A stretch of DNA of 64,000 bases, taken from Candidatus Nanopelagicales bacterium. GTDB lineage: Bacteria > Actinomycetota > Actinomycetes > S36-B12. The notes under the pieces were generated by a model that saw nothing but the letters and a program-made list of their open reading frames with translations, was not told the origin of the DNA and ran no database searches. Made by a program: the position numbers and the translations under genes. Location of the stretch: contig JAQTZL010000007.1 in NCBI GenBank assembly GCA_028687755.1, forward strand, positions 5,001 through 69,000, in the 5' to 3' direction. This document shows positions 10,700-19,015 of this stretch, in pieces; positions within the stretch are counted from its first letter, which is position 1; each line of letters begins with the position of its first letter.

Positions 10700-12538
10700 T
10701 TACTCACCAAGGATGTGACGAACCAACTCGCTCGCCGCAGCGTCAAGATCCCCAACTCCGCGGAGAATGAGATCCGGATGCTCAGGAGCTTCATACCCTT
10801 GGCCTGCTCCTGTCATATTCGGCAGATTGCCGGCAGCAGCTTTGGCATATAGGCCCTTGGGATCACGTTCTGAACACACTTCAACAGGAGTGTCGACGTA
10901 AACCTCGAGGAAGTCGCCTGCATCGAAGAGTTCCTTAGCGGCACGACGGTCAGACCGGAATGGCGAAACCAAAGCCACGAACACCACGACACCAGCATCC
11001 ATCATGAGTTTTGCCACTTCAGCAACGCGGCGCACATTCTCGGCTCGATCCTCTGGAGTAAAGCCAAGATCCTTATTGAGGCCCATGCGCACGTTGTCAC
11101 CATCGAGGACGTACGTGTGAACACCGAGTGCATGCAGTTTGCGTACAGCCGCATCTGAGATCGTCGATTTACCTGAACCAGGTAGACCTGTGAGCCATAA
11201 GACCTTGCCCTTATGCCCCATGAGTAGCTCTCGAGCTTCACGATCAACGTCGTAACTATGCGCAACAACGTTAAACGCACGACGCATGGCGTGACGGGTC
11301 AACCCTGCCGCAACCGTGTCGGCGGTGACGCGGTCAACGAGCAAGAAACCACCGGTGTCTCGCGAAATTGAATATGGATCCATCGGAATCGGGCGATCGG
11401 TTGCGATTTCCACGCGACCAATGCCGTTCATTTCCAACACACGTGCGGCGTGCTCCTGACCCGTAACTACATCAAGGCGATGACGCACATTTGTGACGGT
11501 TGCAGGCACCGAACGAGATCCAGAAACCAGCAAATAGGAACGGCCATGTGCAAGTGGTTCTTCACTGAGCCACACCATATCTGCGGCAAAACGATCAGCC
11601 GGTTGCAATTGATCGTCGCCGGCAATGACATCACCCCGAGTGACGTCTACTTCATGATCCAGCGTGAGCGTTACGGCTTGACCTGCAGCAGCAACCGCTA
11701 AATCTCCACCGTAGGCAACGATGCGATCAACGATTGCGGTACGACCTGAATCTGCCACCACAATTGAGTCGCCAGGCTTGACGGAACCGGACACCACAGT
11801 GCCCGCATAACCACGGAAGTTTCCTTCAGCGCGCACGACGTATTGCACTGGAAAACGGAAGGCACCTTCTACGGGATCAGCTCCTGGCTCCCATTGCGCA
11901 AGTGCTTCAAGCAGAGTTGGCCCGTGATACCAATTCATCGCTTCACTTTGGATCGTGACGTTGTCACCCGTGAAGGCGCTCATAGGAATAGCGAGCACTT
12001 CCTCAACATCAAGACGTGCAGCAGAAGTTCGAATTGTGCCCACGATTTCTTCGAAAGTAGCGTGATCGAAATTCACGAGGTCCATCTTGTTGACCGCAAT
12101 GATGACTGTCTTCACACCCATGAGTGCACAAACAGTGAGATGCCTAAAGGTTTGCGGACGCACACCTCGTGCCGCGTCAACCAACAACACTGCGACATCG
12201 CCATTTGAGGCAGCAACTGCCATATTGCGGGTGTACTGCTCGTGACCAGGTGCGTCTGCGATCAGCACTCGGCGACCATTGGGCAAATTCATGTGACGGT
12301 AAGCAACGTCAATCGTGATGCCCTGTTCGCGTTCAGCTTCAAGGCCGTCAGTGAGGAGTGAATAGTCAACTTCGCCGACGGGGATGGTTGATCCACCGCG
12401 GCGCGTTGTCTTGGCATATTCAAGTTGGTCAACAGGGACACTCTCTGTTTCAACCAACAATCGACCGATCAGCGTTGACTTGCCATCGTCTACTGAACCA
12501 CAGGTGACCAAGTGAAGTACTGGTGTGATGGTGGACAT
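10700..12538 (-). CDS. cysNC: Sulfate adenylyltransferase large subunit fused to adenylylsulfate kinase (CysNC)
   Basis: Bifunctional sulfate-activation protein. Residues 1-430 are the CysN GTPase that drives APS formation with CysD: P-loop GSVDDGKST (14-22), G3 DAPGHEQY (95-102), G4 NKMD (150-153), then two beta-barrel domains. Residues 440-612 are CysC, which phosphorylates APS to PAPS: Walker A GLPGSGKST (451-459), LDGDNVRMGLN, and ENVRRVAEVAKLM. Both halves look complete. The ATG follows the cysD TAA with no gap. No PAPS or APS reductase is in the window, so the PAPS could feed either assimilation or sulfation. Confidence 0.95.
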   Translation of the reverse strand: MSTITPVLHLVTCGSVDDGKSTLIGRLLVETESVPVDQLEYAKTTRRGGSTIPVGEVDYSLLTDGLEAEREQGITIDVAYRHMNLPNGRRVLIADAPGHEQYTRNMAVAASNGDVAVLLVDAARGVRPQTFRHLTVCALMGVKTVIIAVNKMDLVNFDHATFEEIVGTIRTSAARLDVEEVLAIPMSAFTGDNVTIQSEAMNWYHGPTLLEALAQWEPGADPVEGAFRFPVQYVVRAEGNFRGYAGTVVSGSVKPGDSIVVADSGRTAIVDRIVAYGGDLAVAAAGQAVTLTLDHEVDVTRGDVIAGDDQLQPADRFAADMVWLSEEPLAHGRSYLLVSGSRSVPATVTNVRHRLDVVTGQEHAARVLEMNGIGRVEIATDRPIPMDPYSISRDTGGFLLVDRVTADTVAAGLTRHAMRRAFNVVAHSYDVDREARELLMGHKGKVLWLTGLPGSGKSTISDAAVRKLHALGVHTYVLDGDNVRMGLNKDLGFTPEDRAENVRRVAEVAKLMMDAGVVVFVALVSPFRSDRRAAKELFDAGDFLEVYVDTPVEVCSERDPKGLYAKAAAGNLPNMTGAGQGYEAPEHPDLILRGVGDLDAAASELVRHILGE

Positions 12539-13450
12539 TTAGAAGTAACCCTCCGCCTTCTTGGCTTCCATCGAACCGCCACCTTCACCGTCAATTAATC
12601 GACCAGCGCGTTCTGAAATTCGAGATGTTTCCATTTCGGTAATGAGATCGTCGATGTTGTCTGCTTCAGACTCAACAGCACCGGTGAGCGGATAGCAGCC
12701 CAAGGTACGGAAACGAACGGAACGCATTTCCACTTTTTCGCCATCGCGCAGAGGGAAACGCTCGTCATCAACCATGATTAAGGAACCATCGCGCTCAACG
12801 ACAGGGCGTTCCTTGGAGTAGTACAAGCCAGGAATGGGAATGTTCTCGCGACGGATATACCGCCACACATCAAGTTCAGTCCAGTTCGAAAGCGGGAATA
12901 CTCGCATCGATTGGCCTTCGGCAAGAGAAGTATTTGCCGTGCGCCAGAACTCGGGACGCTGCTTACGCGGCTCCCAACGATGTCCGGGCTCGCGCAATGA
13001 GAAGACTCGCTCCTTTGCACGACTTCGCTCCTCATCTCGACGAGCTCCACCGATTGCAGCATCGAAGCCATACTTATCAATGCCTTCACGCAACGCGACA
13101 GTCTTCATCAATCGTGTGTATTCATGCGTTCCATGAGTAAAGGGACTGACCTTGTCAGCAACGCCTTGCTCGTTGATTGCAATCTTGAGATCGAGGCCTA
13201 GCTCTTCAACTCGTTGATCACGGAATGAAATCATTTCCTGAAATTTCCAGGTGGTGTCAACGTGCATTACTGGAAAAGGGATTGGGCCGGGCGCAAATGC
13301 CTTCAACGCCAGATGCAGCAGTACTGAAGAGTCTTTACCGATGCTGTACAGCAACACAGGGTTGCGAAATGCAGCAGCGGTCTCACGGTAAATGTGGATC
13401 GCTTCTGCTTCGAGTGCATCGAGTACTGCCTCATAAGGAACATTGGTCAT
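12539..13450 (-). CDS. cysD: Sulfate adenylyltransferase small subunit
   Basis: ATP-sulfurylase catalytic subunit that makes APS from sulfate and ATP. It belongs to the N-type ATP pyrophosphatase family, with the PP-loop [10 protein letters not shown] (36-45), [13 protein letters not shown], and the distal [18 protein letters not shown] segment. The C-terminus ends in [11 protein letters not shown], the usual CysD tail. Length is 303. It overlaps the upstream oxygenase-like gene by 4 nt and abuts cysNC, making a three-gene unit. Confidence 0.97.
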   Translation of the reverse strand: MTNVPYEAVLDALEAEAIHIYRETAAAFRNPVLLYSIGKDSSVLLHLALKAFAPGPIPFPVMHVDTTWKFQEMISFRDQRVEELGLDLKIAINEQGVADKVSPFTHGTHEYTRLMKTVALREGIDKYGFDAAIGGARRDEERSRAKERVFSLREPGHRWEPRKQRPEFWRTANTSLAEGQSMRVFPLSNWTELDVWRYIRRENIPIPGLYYSKERPVVERDGSLIMVDDERFPLRDGEKVEMRSVRFRTLGCYPLTGAVESEADNIDDLITEMETSRISERAGRLIDGEGGGSMEAKKAEGYF

Positions 13451-14268
13451 GCTTCAGACATCACTTCCTGGCCGTATTCATCATTTTCTGCCAACGCCAT
13501 GGTGCCGTCGCCGAATCTTGGATCTTTGCCTTGCGCAGCGATAGCCGCCGCACGCGCCGCACGCTTGGCCTCGGCTTGCGCTTGCCCATCTGCAATAAAT
13601 GCTGCATCTAGTTCTGGGGCATGTGCGTTGGTATGTGGGTGCCGTGCCTGAATCCACTGATCCAACTGCGGACCGGACTCAACGGATGTGATCAGGCAAT
13701 AACGAGGCTTATCCCCTGGATGCCACACGGAGTGATACAGCCGCTGTGTATCGATGACAACCTGCGCACCAGCAGGAAGTGGGACACGAGTTTCGGTGGC
13801 AGGATCGTCTTTGTCTTCCCGCAGAAGCATGACTGATTCACCATCGTCGGTCAGATTGAAGAATGCCCGAACGATCCAACCTGTGCCTTCAGGATTCAAT
13901 CGATTGTTGTCATCACGATGCAGGTTATACACAGCATCGGCGTAGGTATTGGGTTGCAACTCAATGACTCGGCAACGGCCAATATTTGCATTAAAGGCCA
14001 ACGCACGCTCAGTCAAAATTGGAGCGATCGCAACATTTTCCTTAACCCAGACACCGTCTTTGTCGGTCTTGGCCGGAGTGTGATTCCAGAACCCATCACA
14101 TTCAATATCCCCGTAGGCACTAGCGAGCGGCGCAAACCGAGTGTCTCCAGAGGACTTCCAATCAACGTAAATGAGGTCATCCCATTCACGTGGGTCAGCG
14201 CCTTGATCGTACGAATCTACGATCGCAAAACCGGTTTCATTCAGGACAGGAAGCTTTAGGTACGACAT
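13447..14268 (-). CDS. Putative 2OG-Fe(II) oxygenase-like protein heading the cysD-cysNC unit
   Basis: A 273-residue protein without a family I can name firmly. It carries a pattern fitting the double-stranded beta-helix of 2-oxoglutarate/Fe(II) oxygenases: H117-R-D119 (in [11 protein letters not shown]), a distal His at 179 or 183 (RLYHSVWH), and Arg189 exactly 10 residues after H179 (KPRYCLITS). The last 45 residues are Ala/Lys/Glu-rich and probably helical. The ATG is preceded by AAAGGG. It overlaps cysD by 4 nt, so a role linked to sulfate activation or a sulfated product is inferred. It could instead be a non-enzymatic cupin. Confidence 0.55.
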   Translation of the reverse strand: MSYLKLPVLNETGFAIVDSYDQGADPREWDDLIYVDWKSSGDTRFAPLASAYGDIECDGFWNHTPAKTDKDGVWVKENVAIAPILTERALAFNANIGRCRVIELQPNTYADAVYNLHRDDNNRLNPEGTGWIVRAFFNLTDDGESVMLLREDKDDPATETRVPLPAGAQVVIDTQRLYHSVWHPGDKPRYCLITSVESGPQLDQWIQARHPHTNAHAPELDAAFIADGQAQAEAKRAARAAAIAAQGKDPRFGDGTMALAENDEYGQEVMSEA

Positions 14269-14289
14269 GGCACACCCTTTCGCATCGAC

Positions 14290-15099
14290 TTATCCCAGTT
14301 TCCCATGCAACCGCGCTGCATCGGCGTACAGACATACAGCTGCAGCAGCAGCTACGTTGAGAGATTCCGCACGCCCATAGAGCGGAATACGCACCTGCAC
14401 ATCAGCCATATTGCGAGCTTCAGCGCTTACGCCAGGCGCCTCTGCTCCAAAGATCCAGCAAATTGACTGGTTCCTTGGCACTGAACCTAGCCAATCGAAG
14501 ATGTCTTCCGCCCCATCCCCAGTTGCAACTGCGAAGACCATGCGAGAAGGATCTATTCCTGCCCTGACATCCCCGAGTTGCACTTCAGTGGCAATGGGTA
14601 GATGGAAGAGAGATCCGGCACTTGAGCGCACGCACTTGCCATTAGTGGGATCCACGGACCCGCCTGTAAGAATCACGCCACTAGCACCCGCTGCATCAGC
14701 AGTACGAATAATTGTTCCCGCGTTGCCTGGATCACTGACCCCATCGAGCAGCACTGTGGCCGGCCCGCCACCCACAAGAACATCCCGAGTATCGGCGCTG
14801 TTCCATCGGCAGGTCGCGACAATGCCTTGGGGACTGTTGGTCTCCCCTAAAGCATCCATCACTGAGTCACTTACAAGGGTGATGGGCAAGTGCGCAACGC
14901 ACTCAAGTAGTTCGGCATCTAATCCCTCAGTTACGAATACCTCTTCAACGAGCGAGGTAGCTGCAGCCTCACGGACGGCTTGTGGCCCCTCAACAAGGAA
15001 AAGGCCGGCATCACGCCGGCCTTTCCTTGAATGCAGACGCCGCACAGAAACAACTCGGTCCGAACTCCGAGAGGTGAGGTGCGGTCGATTGCTCAACAA
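14290..15099 (-). CDS. TrmH-family (SpoU) RNA 2'-O-methyltransferase
   Basis: Transfers methyl from SAM to a ribose 2'-OH of tRNA or rRNA. An N-terminal substrate-binding domain (about 18-95, with FLVEGPQAVREA) is followed by the knotted SPOUT domain (about 110-265), showing motif 1 DPGNAGTIIRTADAAG, motif 2 IFGAEAPGVS and motif 3 IPLYGRAESLNVAAAAAV. The target nucleotide cannot be told. The TTG start at 15099 (or 15096) lies 2 nt after the rplT stop with no clear Shine-Dalgarno, suggesting coupling to rplT. A terminator-like hairpin sits within codons 24-35. Confidence 0.88.
   Translation of the reverse strand: MLSNRPHLTSRSSDRVVSVRRLHSRKGRRDAGLFLVEGPQAVREAAATSLVEEVFVTEGLDAELLECVAHLPITLVSDSVMDALGETNSPQGIVATCRWNSADTRDVLVGGGPATVLLDGVSDPGNAGTIIRTADAAGASGVILTGGSVDPTNGKCVRSSAGSLFHLPIATEVQLGDVRAGIDPSRMVFAVATGDGAEDIFDWLGSVPRNQSICWIFGAEAPGVSAEARNMADVQVRIPLYGRAESLNVAAAAAVCLYADAARLHGKLG
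14995..15028 (-). terminator. Terminator-like 14-bp hairpin inside the TrmH gene, after rplT
   Basis: On the minus strand AAGGAAAGGCCGGC pairs with GCCGGCCTTTTCCTT across a GTGAT loop, with one extra base in the 3' arm and a T-rich downstream flank. It begins about 75 nt past the rplT stop, where the infC-rpmI-rplT transcript would be expected to end, yet it lies in the conserved N-terminal coding region of the methyltransferase gene (residues RKGRRDAGLFLVEG). A partial terminator or processing site is inferred. Confidence 0.6.
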
Positions 15100-15101
15100 C
15101 G

Positions 15102-15467
15102 TTATGCAGAAGCAGGAACGTTTGACTTTGCGATACCCACGAGGGTTGCAAAGGTCGCTGGGTCGTTCACTGCGAGCTCTGCGAGCATGCGGCGATCAAC
15201 CTCAATGTTGGCAATCTTCAAACCTTGAATAAAGCGGTTGTAGGTCATGCCGTTGGCGCGTGCACCAGCGTTGATGCGCTGGATCCACAGGCGACGGAAG
15301 TCACCCTTACGCGTACGACGGTCTGCGTACGCATAAACCATCGAGTGGGTGACCTGCTCGCGTGCCTTGCGGTACAAGCGTGAACGCTGACCGCGGTAAC
15401 CACTTGCGCGCTCGAGAATTTCGCGGCGCTTCTTATGGGCGTTGACCGCCCGCTTTACACGTGCCAT
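15102..15467 (-). CDS. rplT: 50S ribosomal protein L20
   Basis: Early-assembly 23S rRNA-binding protein of the large subunit. Basic, 121 residues, with the L20 hallmarks [20 protein letters not shown] at the N-terminus, [11 protein letters not shown], and [20 protein letters not shown]. Shine-Dalgarno CAGGAG sits 7 nt before the ATG. It is the third gene of infC-rpmI-rplT, 59 nt after rpmI. In several bacteria L20 represses its own operon; here the possible target would be the infC leader. Confidence 0.98.
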   Translation of the reverse strand: MARVKRAVNAHKKRREILERASGYRGQRSRLYRKAREQVTHSMVYAYADRRTRKGDFRRLWIQRINAGARANGMTYNRFIQGLKIANIEVDRRMLAELAVNDPATFATLVGIAKSNVPASA

Positions 15468-15526
15468 TTCATAACTCCTGAGTTCTTAAAGCCGCACTTC
15501 ACGGCATAAATCATTGGGGACGGTGA

Positions 15527-15721
15527 TTAGTGACCGAGTAGCTTCTTGACACGTGCGGCGTCACCAGGTGCAAGCACCTTGTCGCCTTCGAGGCGACGAG
15601 TGCGACGTGATGACTTGCTTTCCATCAAGTGGCGACGGCCAGCCTGCTCGTGCGTGATCTTTCCGGTACCAGTGACCTTGAAGCGCTTCTTTGAACCGCT
15701 ATGAGTCTTCTGCTTTGGCAT
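15527..15721 (-). CDS. rpmI: 50S ribosomal protein L35
   Basis: Small basic large-subunit protein of 64 residues. [20 protein letters not shown] and [16 protein letters not shown] match the family along its whole length. AAAGGATCGAC precedes the ATG. It lies between infC (48 nt upstream) and rplT in the universal order. Confidence 0.98.
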   Translation of the reverse strand: MPKQKTHSGSKKRFKVTGTGKITHEQAGRRHLMESKSSRRTRRLEGDKVLAPGDAARVKKLLGH

Positions 15722-15769
15722 GTCGATCCTTTACTCGTTGTTCGGACTTACGGGTGTACAGGGAAACGC

Positions 15770-16357
15770 TTAAGCGTCGGCGTGAATCTCATCCGTTGGC
15801 ATCTCTTCGGCTTCGCCTTCAACACGAGGCTTTGGTCCGTCAGCCTTACGGCGATGTGGAGCCAGCACCATGATCATGTTGCGACCATCTTGCTTTGGAG
15901 TTGCTTCAACGAATCCGAGCTCTGTCACATCTTCAGCAAGGCGACCAAGTAGGCGCAGGCCTAGTTCTGGTCGGCTTTGCTCGCGCCCGCGGAACATGAT
16001 CGTGATTTTGACCTTGTCTCCTGCTTTCAAGAACCGCTCGACGTGACCCTTTTTGGTCTCGTAGTCGTGCTGATCGATCTTGGGACGGAGCTTCATTTCC
16101 TTGATGATGGTGTGCGTCTGGTTACGACGTGATTCGCGTTCTTTTTGCGCGGCTTCGTATTTGAACTTGCCGAAATCCATGAGCTTGCATACGGGTGGCT
16201 TCGCCATTGGTGCAACCTCAACAAGATCGAGGTCTGCTTCAACAGCAAGTCGCAGCGCATCTTCAATGCGCACGATGCCCACCTGTTCGCCAGCTGGTCC
16301 GACTAAACGGACCTCAGGAACGCGAATTCGGTCGTTGATTCGTGGTTCGACGCTGAT
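15770..16357 (-). CDS. infC: Translation initiation factor IF-3 (ATC start)
   Basis: Binds the 30S subunit and checks start-codon and initiator tRNA pairing. An N-terminal domain ([20 protein letters not shown] then EQVGIV) and a C-terminal domain (about 95-175) with [17 protein letters not shown] are both present. The conserved N-terminus lies upstream of the first ATG/GTG/TTG (GTG at 16282). A strong AAGGAGG lies 4 nt before an ATC at 16357, and a TAA closes the frame 5 codons further up with no other start, so ATC must be the start, as for infC in other bacteria. The product is 195 residues. Confidence 0.93.
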   Translation of the reverse strand: MSVEPRINDRIRVPEVRLVGPAGEQVGIVRIEDALRLAVEADLDLVEVAPMAKPPVCKLMDFGKFKYEAAQKERESRRNQTHTIIKEMKLRPKIDQHDYETKKGHVERFLKAGDKVKITIMFRGREQSRPELGLRLLGRLAEDVTELGFVEATPKQDGRNMIMVLAPHRRKADGPKPRVEGEAEEMPTDEIHADA

Positions 16358-16572
16358 GGCGCCTCCTTGCTCGTGCGGTTACATGGCAATCCAGGTTGAG
16401 GGGTTACCCTCAATCAGACGCAAGGATTCACAGCACGAACGAACGCACCCCAAGGGGTGCATCTGTGCGACTGACCCATGGCATCTCAATGCGATGCATA
16501 GGTGGGAACCAAGGCTCCACTTGCGCGACCCAGGCCTACGGCCCAAATCAATCGAGTGAAAGAGTAGCAGCC
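16358..16572 (-). promoter_or_regulatory. infC leader with two hairpins; shared divergent region with the DUF1844 gene
   Basis: The 215-nt gap between infC and the plus-strand DUF1844 gene must hold promoters both ways, but I see no convincing TANNNT hexamer at a clear distance. It holds two perfect inverted repeats: GCACCCC-AA-GGGGTGC at 16445-16460 and TTGAGGG-GTTA-CCCTCAA at 16396-16413. A 23-codon minus-strand reading frame (16428-16499, MHRIEMPWVS...) covers the first hairpin. A structured or attenuating leader for the infC operon is inferred. Confidence 0.45.
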
Positions 16573-16926
16573 ATGACCGAGCAACCTGAAATCCAGACCA
16601 CTGACGCAGCCGCTGCCCTTCTTGATCTTGCGGATGTCCCGGCGGTTGAAGTTGTGCTGACGGTTGCCATGCACCTGATGAGCGCGGCCGCAATTGCCTG
16701 CGGCCTTGGTGAGGATGACCGTCCGGCTGACCTTGCGGAGGCTCGCATCCTGATTACTGCTCTGGCCGGGTTGGTGACAGCCTCGGCCCCGATGCTGGGA
16801 AGCATGCACGCTGCCCCTATCCGTGATGGCTTGAAGGCTCTTCAGCTGGCATTTCGTGAGGCATCGGTCGTGGCTGACCCCGTGGGCATGGGGCCAGGTG
16901 AGAATCTCACCGGGCCGGTTTACTAA
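16573..16926 (+). CDS. DUF1844 domain-containing protein
   Basis: A small acidic, alanine-rich helical protein of 117 residues (starts MTEQPEIQTTDAAAALLDLAD). The pattern ADVPAVEVVLTVAMHLMSAAAIACGLG then EARILITALAGLVTA matches DUF1844, a family of unknown function often found beside infC in actinobacteria. The ATG at 16573 was chosen because the family begins there; a weak AAAGAG lies upstream. It is divergent from infC and convergent with sseB, with 5 nt between the two stops and no terminator. Confidence 0.8.
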   Translation: MTEQPEIQTTDAAAALLDLADVPAVEVVLTVAMHLMSAAAIACGLGEDDRPADLAEARILITALAGLVTASAPMLGSMHAAPIRDGLKALQLAFREASVVADPVGMGPGENLTGPVY

Positions 16927-16931
16927 GCCTG

Positions 16932-17396
16932 CTAGCCCTTGGCCAAAAACGCCAAGCGCTCCCCTGTCACCACGTGCCGAGCCGGCCCGCTGACATCAAT
17001 CACGATGGCGGTGCTCTGACTGTCAAGCGCGGCGCGAGCCGCATCAGGGCCACTCACGGGCACTGGTCTTGCGTTCGGATCCCACATGGCTAGGGAATCG
17101 AGCCCAGTAAAGGCGAGGAGCCCTTTTTCACCATTTGGATTCACCATGGACACCACGGACATATGGCTGTCTTTGTCGCCACCGTGTTCATCAACGCCAT
17201 CGAGCACCGCGACCACGGCTACAAGTAGACGCGAACCCATGAGTAACTCCAGCGCCAAATCGCGCGACATCTGCGCCGTTACGGGTTGGGCACCAACCAC
17301 AAACGCTTGCCGAAGAATCGAGTCAGCAGAGCCGTCGTCACCTGGAAATTGCGGCGAAGCTAACGAGCGACCTTTGCCAAAACTCTGATCTTCCAC
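16932..17396 (-). CDS. SseB-family protein
   Basis: A 154-residue protein resembling the SseB N-terminal domain: IDSILRQAFV-type opening, VVAVLDGVDEHGGDKDSHMSVVSMVNPNGEKGLLAFTGLDSLAMWDP and a C-terminal AARAALDSQSTAIVIDVSGP. Its molecular role is unknown; it is commonly encoded near infC in actinobacteria. The GTG start at 17396 lies 2 nt after the hisG stop with no good Shine-Dalgarno, so it is likely translated by coupling as the last gene of the rpe-rib-his run. Confidence 0.75.
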   Translation of the reverse strand: MEDQSFGKGRSLASPQFPGDDGSADSILRQAFVVGAQPVTAQMSRDLALELLMGSRLLVAVVAVLDGVDEHGGDKDSHMSVVSMVNPNGEKGLLAFTGLDSLAMWDPNARPVPVSGPDAARAALDSQSTAIVIDVSGPARHVVTGERLAFLAKG

Positions 17397-17398
17397 GA

Positions 17399-18244
17399 CT
17401 ACAACCGGCAGGCGCGAATATCCGTGACCAGAATGCCTCGAGCGCCGAGTTCATAGAGTTCGTCCATTACGCGGTGCACGTCAGATGACTTCACCATTGC
17501 GCGGACTGCAGACCAATCTGACTCATGCAATGGTGAAACTGTTGGGGACTCAATGCCTGGCGTGATTGCACATGCCGCAGCTAGGGATTGAGTCTTGATG
17601 TCGTAATCCACGAGCACAAAAGTGCGCGCAACCATGACGCTTTGTAAACGCCGAATCATCGTGTCGACCGGAGTGGTCATCGGTGCACCAGTGCGACGCA
17701 CAACTGTTGCCTCTGACACAAGAATCGGATCGCCAACAACTTCTAAACCAGCTTTACGCAACGTAGTTCCGGTTGCCACCACGTCTGCAACTGCATCTGC
17801 AACCCCAAGCGCTACCGCATTTTCCACGGCACCATCAAGGCGCACAACGGTTGCATTGATTCCCGTTTGTGCAAGCCACGCACGAAGTAATCCGTCATAG
17901 GAAGTTGCAATGCGCTTGCCTTCAAAGTCGGCAAAAATGCGTGCGGTTCCAATCGGTGCAGCCAACCTAAATGTTGACGGCGCAAATCCCAGCGGTAATA
18001 GCTCTGTAGCTTCTGCACCAGAATCAAGCAGCATGTCACGACCAGTGATGCCGATATCTAAAGTTCCAGCACCCACGTAGAGCGCAACATCTTTAGGACG
18101 CAAGAAAAAGAATTCAACATCATTCACTGGATCCTGAACAACAAGATCGCGAACGCCAGCGTTACGTAGATAGCCGGCCTCTTGCAGCATTTCGCGTGCG
18201 GGATCAGCGAGTTGGCCTTTATTGGGGATAGCAACTTTCAGCAT
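17399..18244 (-). CDS. hisG: ATP phosphoribosyltransferase (long form)
   Basis: First step of histidine synthesis: joins ATP and PRPP. MLKVAIPNKGQLADPAREML is the family start; about residues 1-210 form the two catalytic lobes and about 211-281 the PII-like HisG_C domain that gives histidine feedback in the long form. Because the long form is self-sufficient, no HisZ is expected. Two nt separate it from hisE. The other his genes are elsewhere. Confidence 0.96.
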   Translation of the reverse strand: MLKVAIPNKGQLADPAREMLQEAGYLRNAGVRDLVVQDPVNDVEFFFLRPKDVALYVGAGTLDIGITGRDMLLDSGAEATELLPLGFAPSTFRLAAPIGTARIFADFEGKRIATSYDGLLRAWLAQTGINATVVRLDGAVENAVALGVADAVADVVATGTTLRKAGLEVVGDPILVSEATVVRRTGAPMTTPVDTMIRRLQSVMVARTFVLVDYDIKTQSLAAACAITPGIESPTVSPLHESDWSAVRAMVKSSDVHRVMDELYELGARGILVTDIRACRL

Positions 18245-18246
18245 GA

Positions 18247-18510
18247 TTACAACCGCCGATACACATCGTCGAGGGTCACATCTGTAGCGATCATCATCAC
18301 CTGTAGGTGATACAACAGTTGCGCAATTTCATCAGCAGTGTTGTCGTGGCCTTCATGCTCAGCAGCCATCCAGACTTCAGCGGCCTCTTCCACGACCTTT
18401 TTGCCAATGGCATGAACCCCTAGGCCAAGAAGGCGGACAGTGCCAGACTCTTCATCACCGTATGAGGTTTTACGAACGAGTTCAGCGTAGAGCTCATCAA
18501 AGGTCTTCAC
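18247..18510 (-). CDS. hisE: Phosphoribosyl-ATP pyrophosphatase
   Basis: Second histidine step: hydrolyses PR-ATP to PR-AMP. An all-alpha MazG-like protein of 87 residues with [24 protein letters not shown] and [16 protein letters not shown]. It is monofunctional, not fused to HisI. The GTG start has no Shine-Dalgarno; TAGGCT lies 6 nt upstream, so it appears to begin a leaderless hisE-hisG-sseB transcript of its own within the longer run. Confidence 0.95.
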   Translation of the reverse strand: MKTFDELYAELVRKTSYGDEESGTVRLLGLGVHAIGKKVVEEAAEVWMAAEHEGHDNTADEIAQLLYHLQVMMIATDVTLDDVYRRL

Positions 18511-18522
18511 AGCGCAAGCCTA
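18511..18522 (-). promoter_or_regulatory. Leaderless-type promoter of hisE
   Basis: Minus strand reads TAGGCT, then TGCGCT, then the GTG start. The TANNNT hexamer is 6 nt from the start codon and no Shine-Dalgarno is present. It lies in the 31-nt gap after ribH. No -35 box is evident. Confidence 0.55.
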
Positions 18523-18541
18523 GCGACGAGCCCCTTGGGAA

Positions 18542-19015
18542 TTAACCAGAGATGGTTCCAAGGGTCTGCCAGGTCAGCAGGGCAGCCTGAACAGCTTCTT
18601 GACCCTTGTCTTCCTTCGAGCCTGGCAATCCTGCGCGATCAAGTGCCTGAGCATCCGTGTCGCACGTGAGCAACCCAAATCCTACGGGCACCAAATAATC
18701 AAGTGCTACTTGTGTAAGCCCTTGAGTCGCACTTGAGCAAACATATTCAAAATGAGGTGTGCCTCCGCGGATGACTACGCCTAAGGCCACAACCACATCA
18801 AAGTCCGATGACGCAGCACAAGCCTTTGCCACGATTGGCAGTTCAAAGGCACCTGGGACTCTGATGATGGTCGCGACTGCCCCTGCCTGATCGCTGGCGC
18901 GTTGAGCTCCTGCGATCAGTCCATCCATGACCTCTGTGTGCCAGGAAGACGCCACGATCGCAACCCGAACACCTAGAGCCTTGACCTCTACTTGTGGAGC
19001 ACCTTGACCGCTCAT
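18542..19015 (-). CDS. ribH: 6,7-Dimethyl-8-ribityllumazine synthase
   Basis: Condenses 5-amino-6-ribitylaminouracil with dihydroxybutanone phosphate, the step before riboflavin; forms icosahedral or pentameric shells. Family motifs: [54 protein letters not shown], and [11 protein letters not shown]. Length is 157. The start overlaps the ribBA stop by 4 nt. It is the last rib gene of ribD-E-BA-H. Confidence 0.97.
   Translation of the reverse strand: MSGQGAPQVEVKALGVRVAIVASSWHTEVMDGLIAGAQRASDQAGAVATIIRVPGAFELPIVAKACAASSDFDVVVALGVVIRGGTPHFEYVCSSATQGLTQVALDYLVPVGFGLLTCDTDAQALDRAGLPGSKEDKGQEAVQAALLTWQTLGTISG

Noticed and set aside
14411..15232. 273-codon plus-strand frame opposite the TrmH gene and rplT
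   Set aside because: It runs across two well-supported genes on the other strand, shows no family match, and reflects third-position GC bias.
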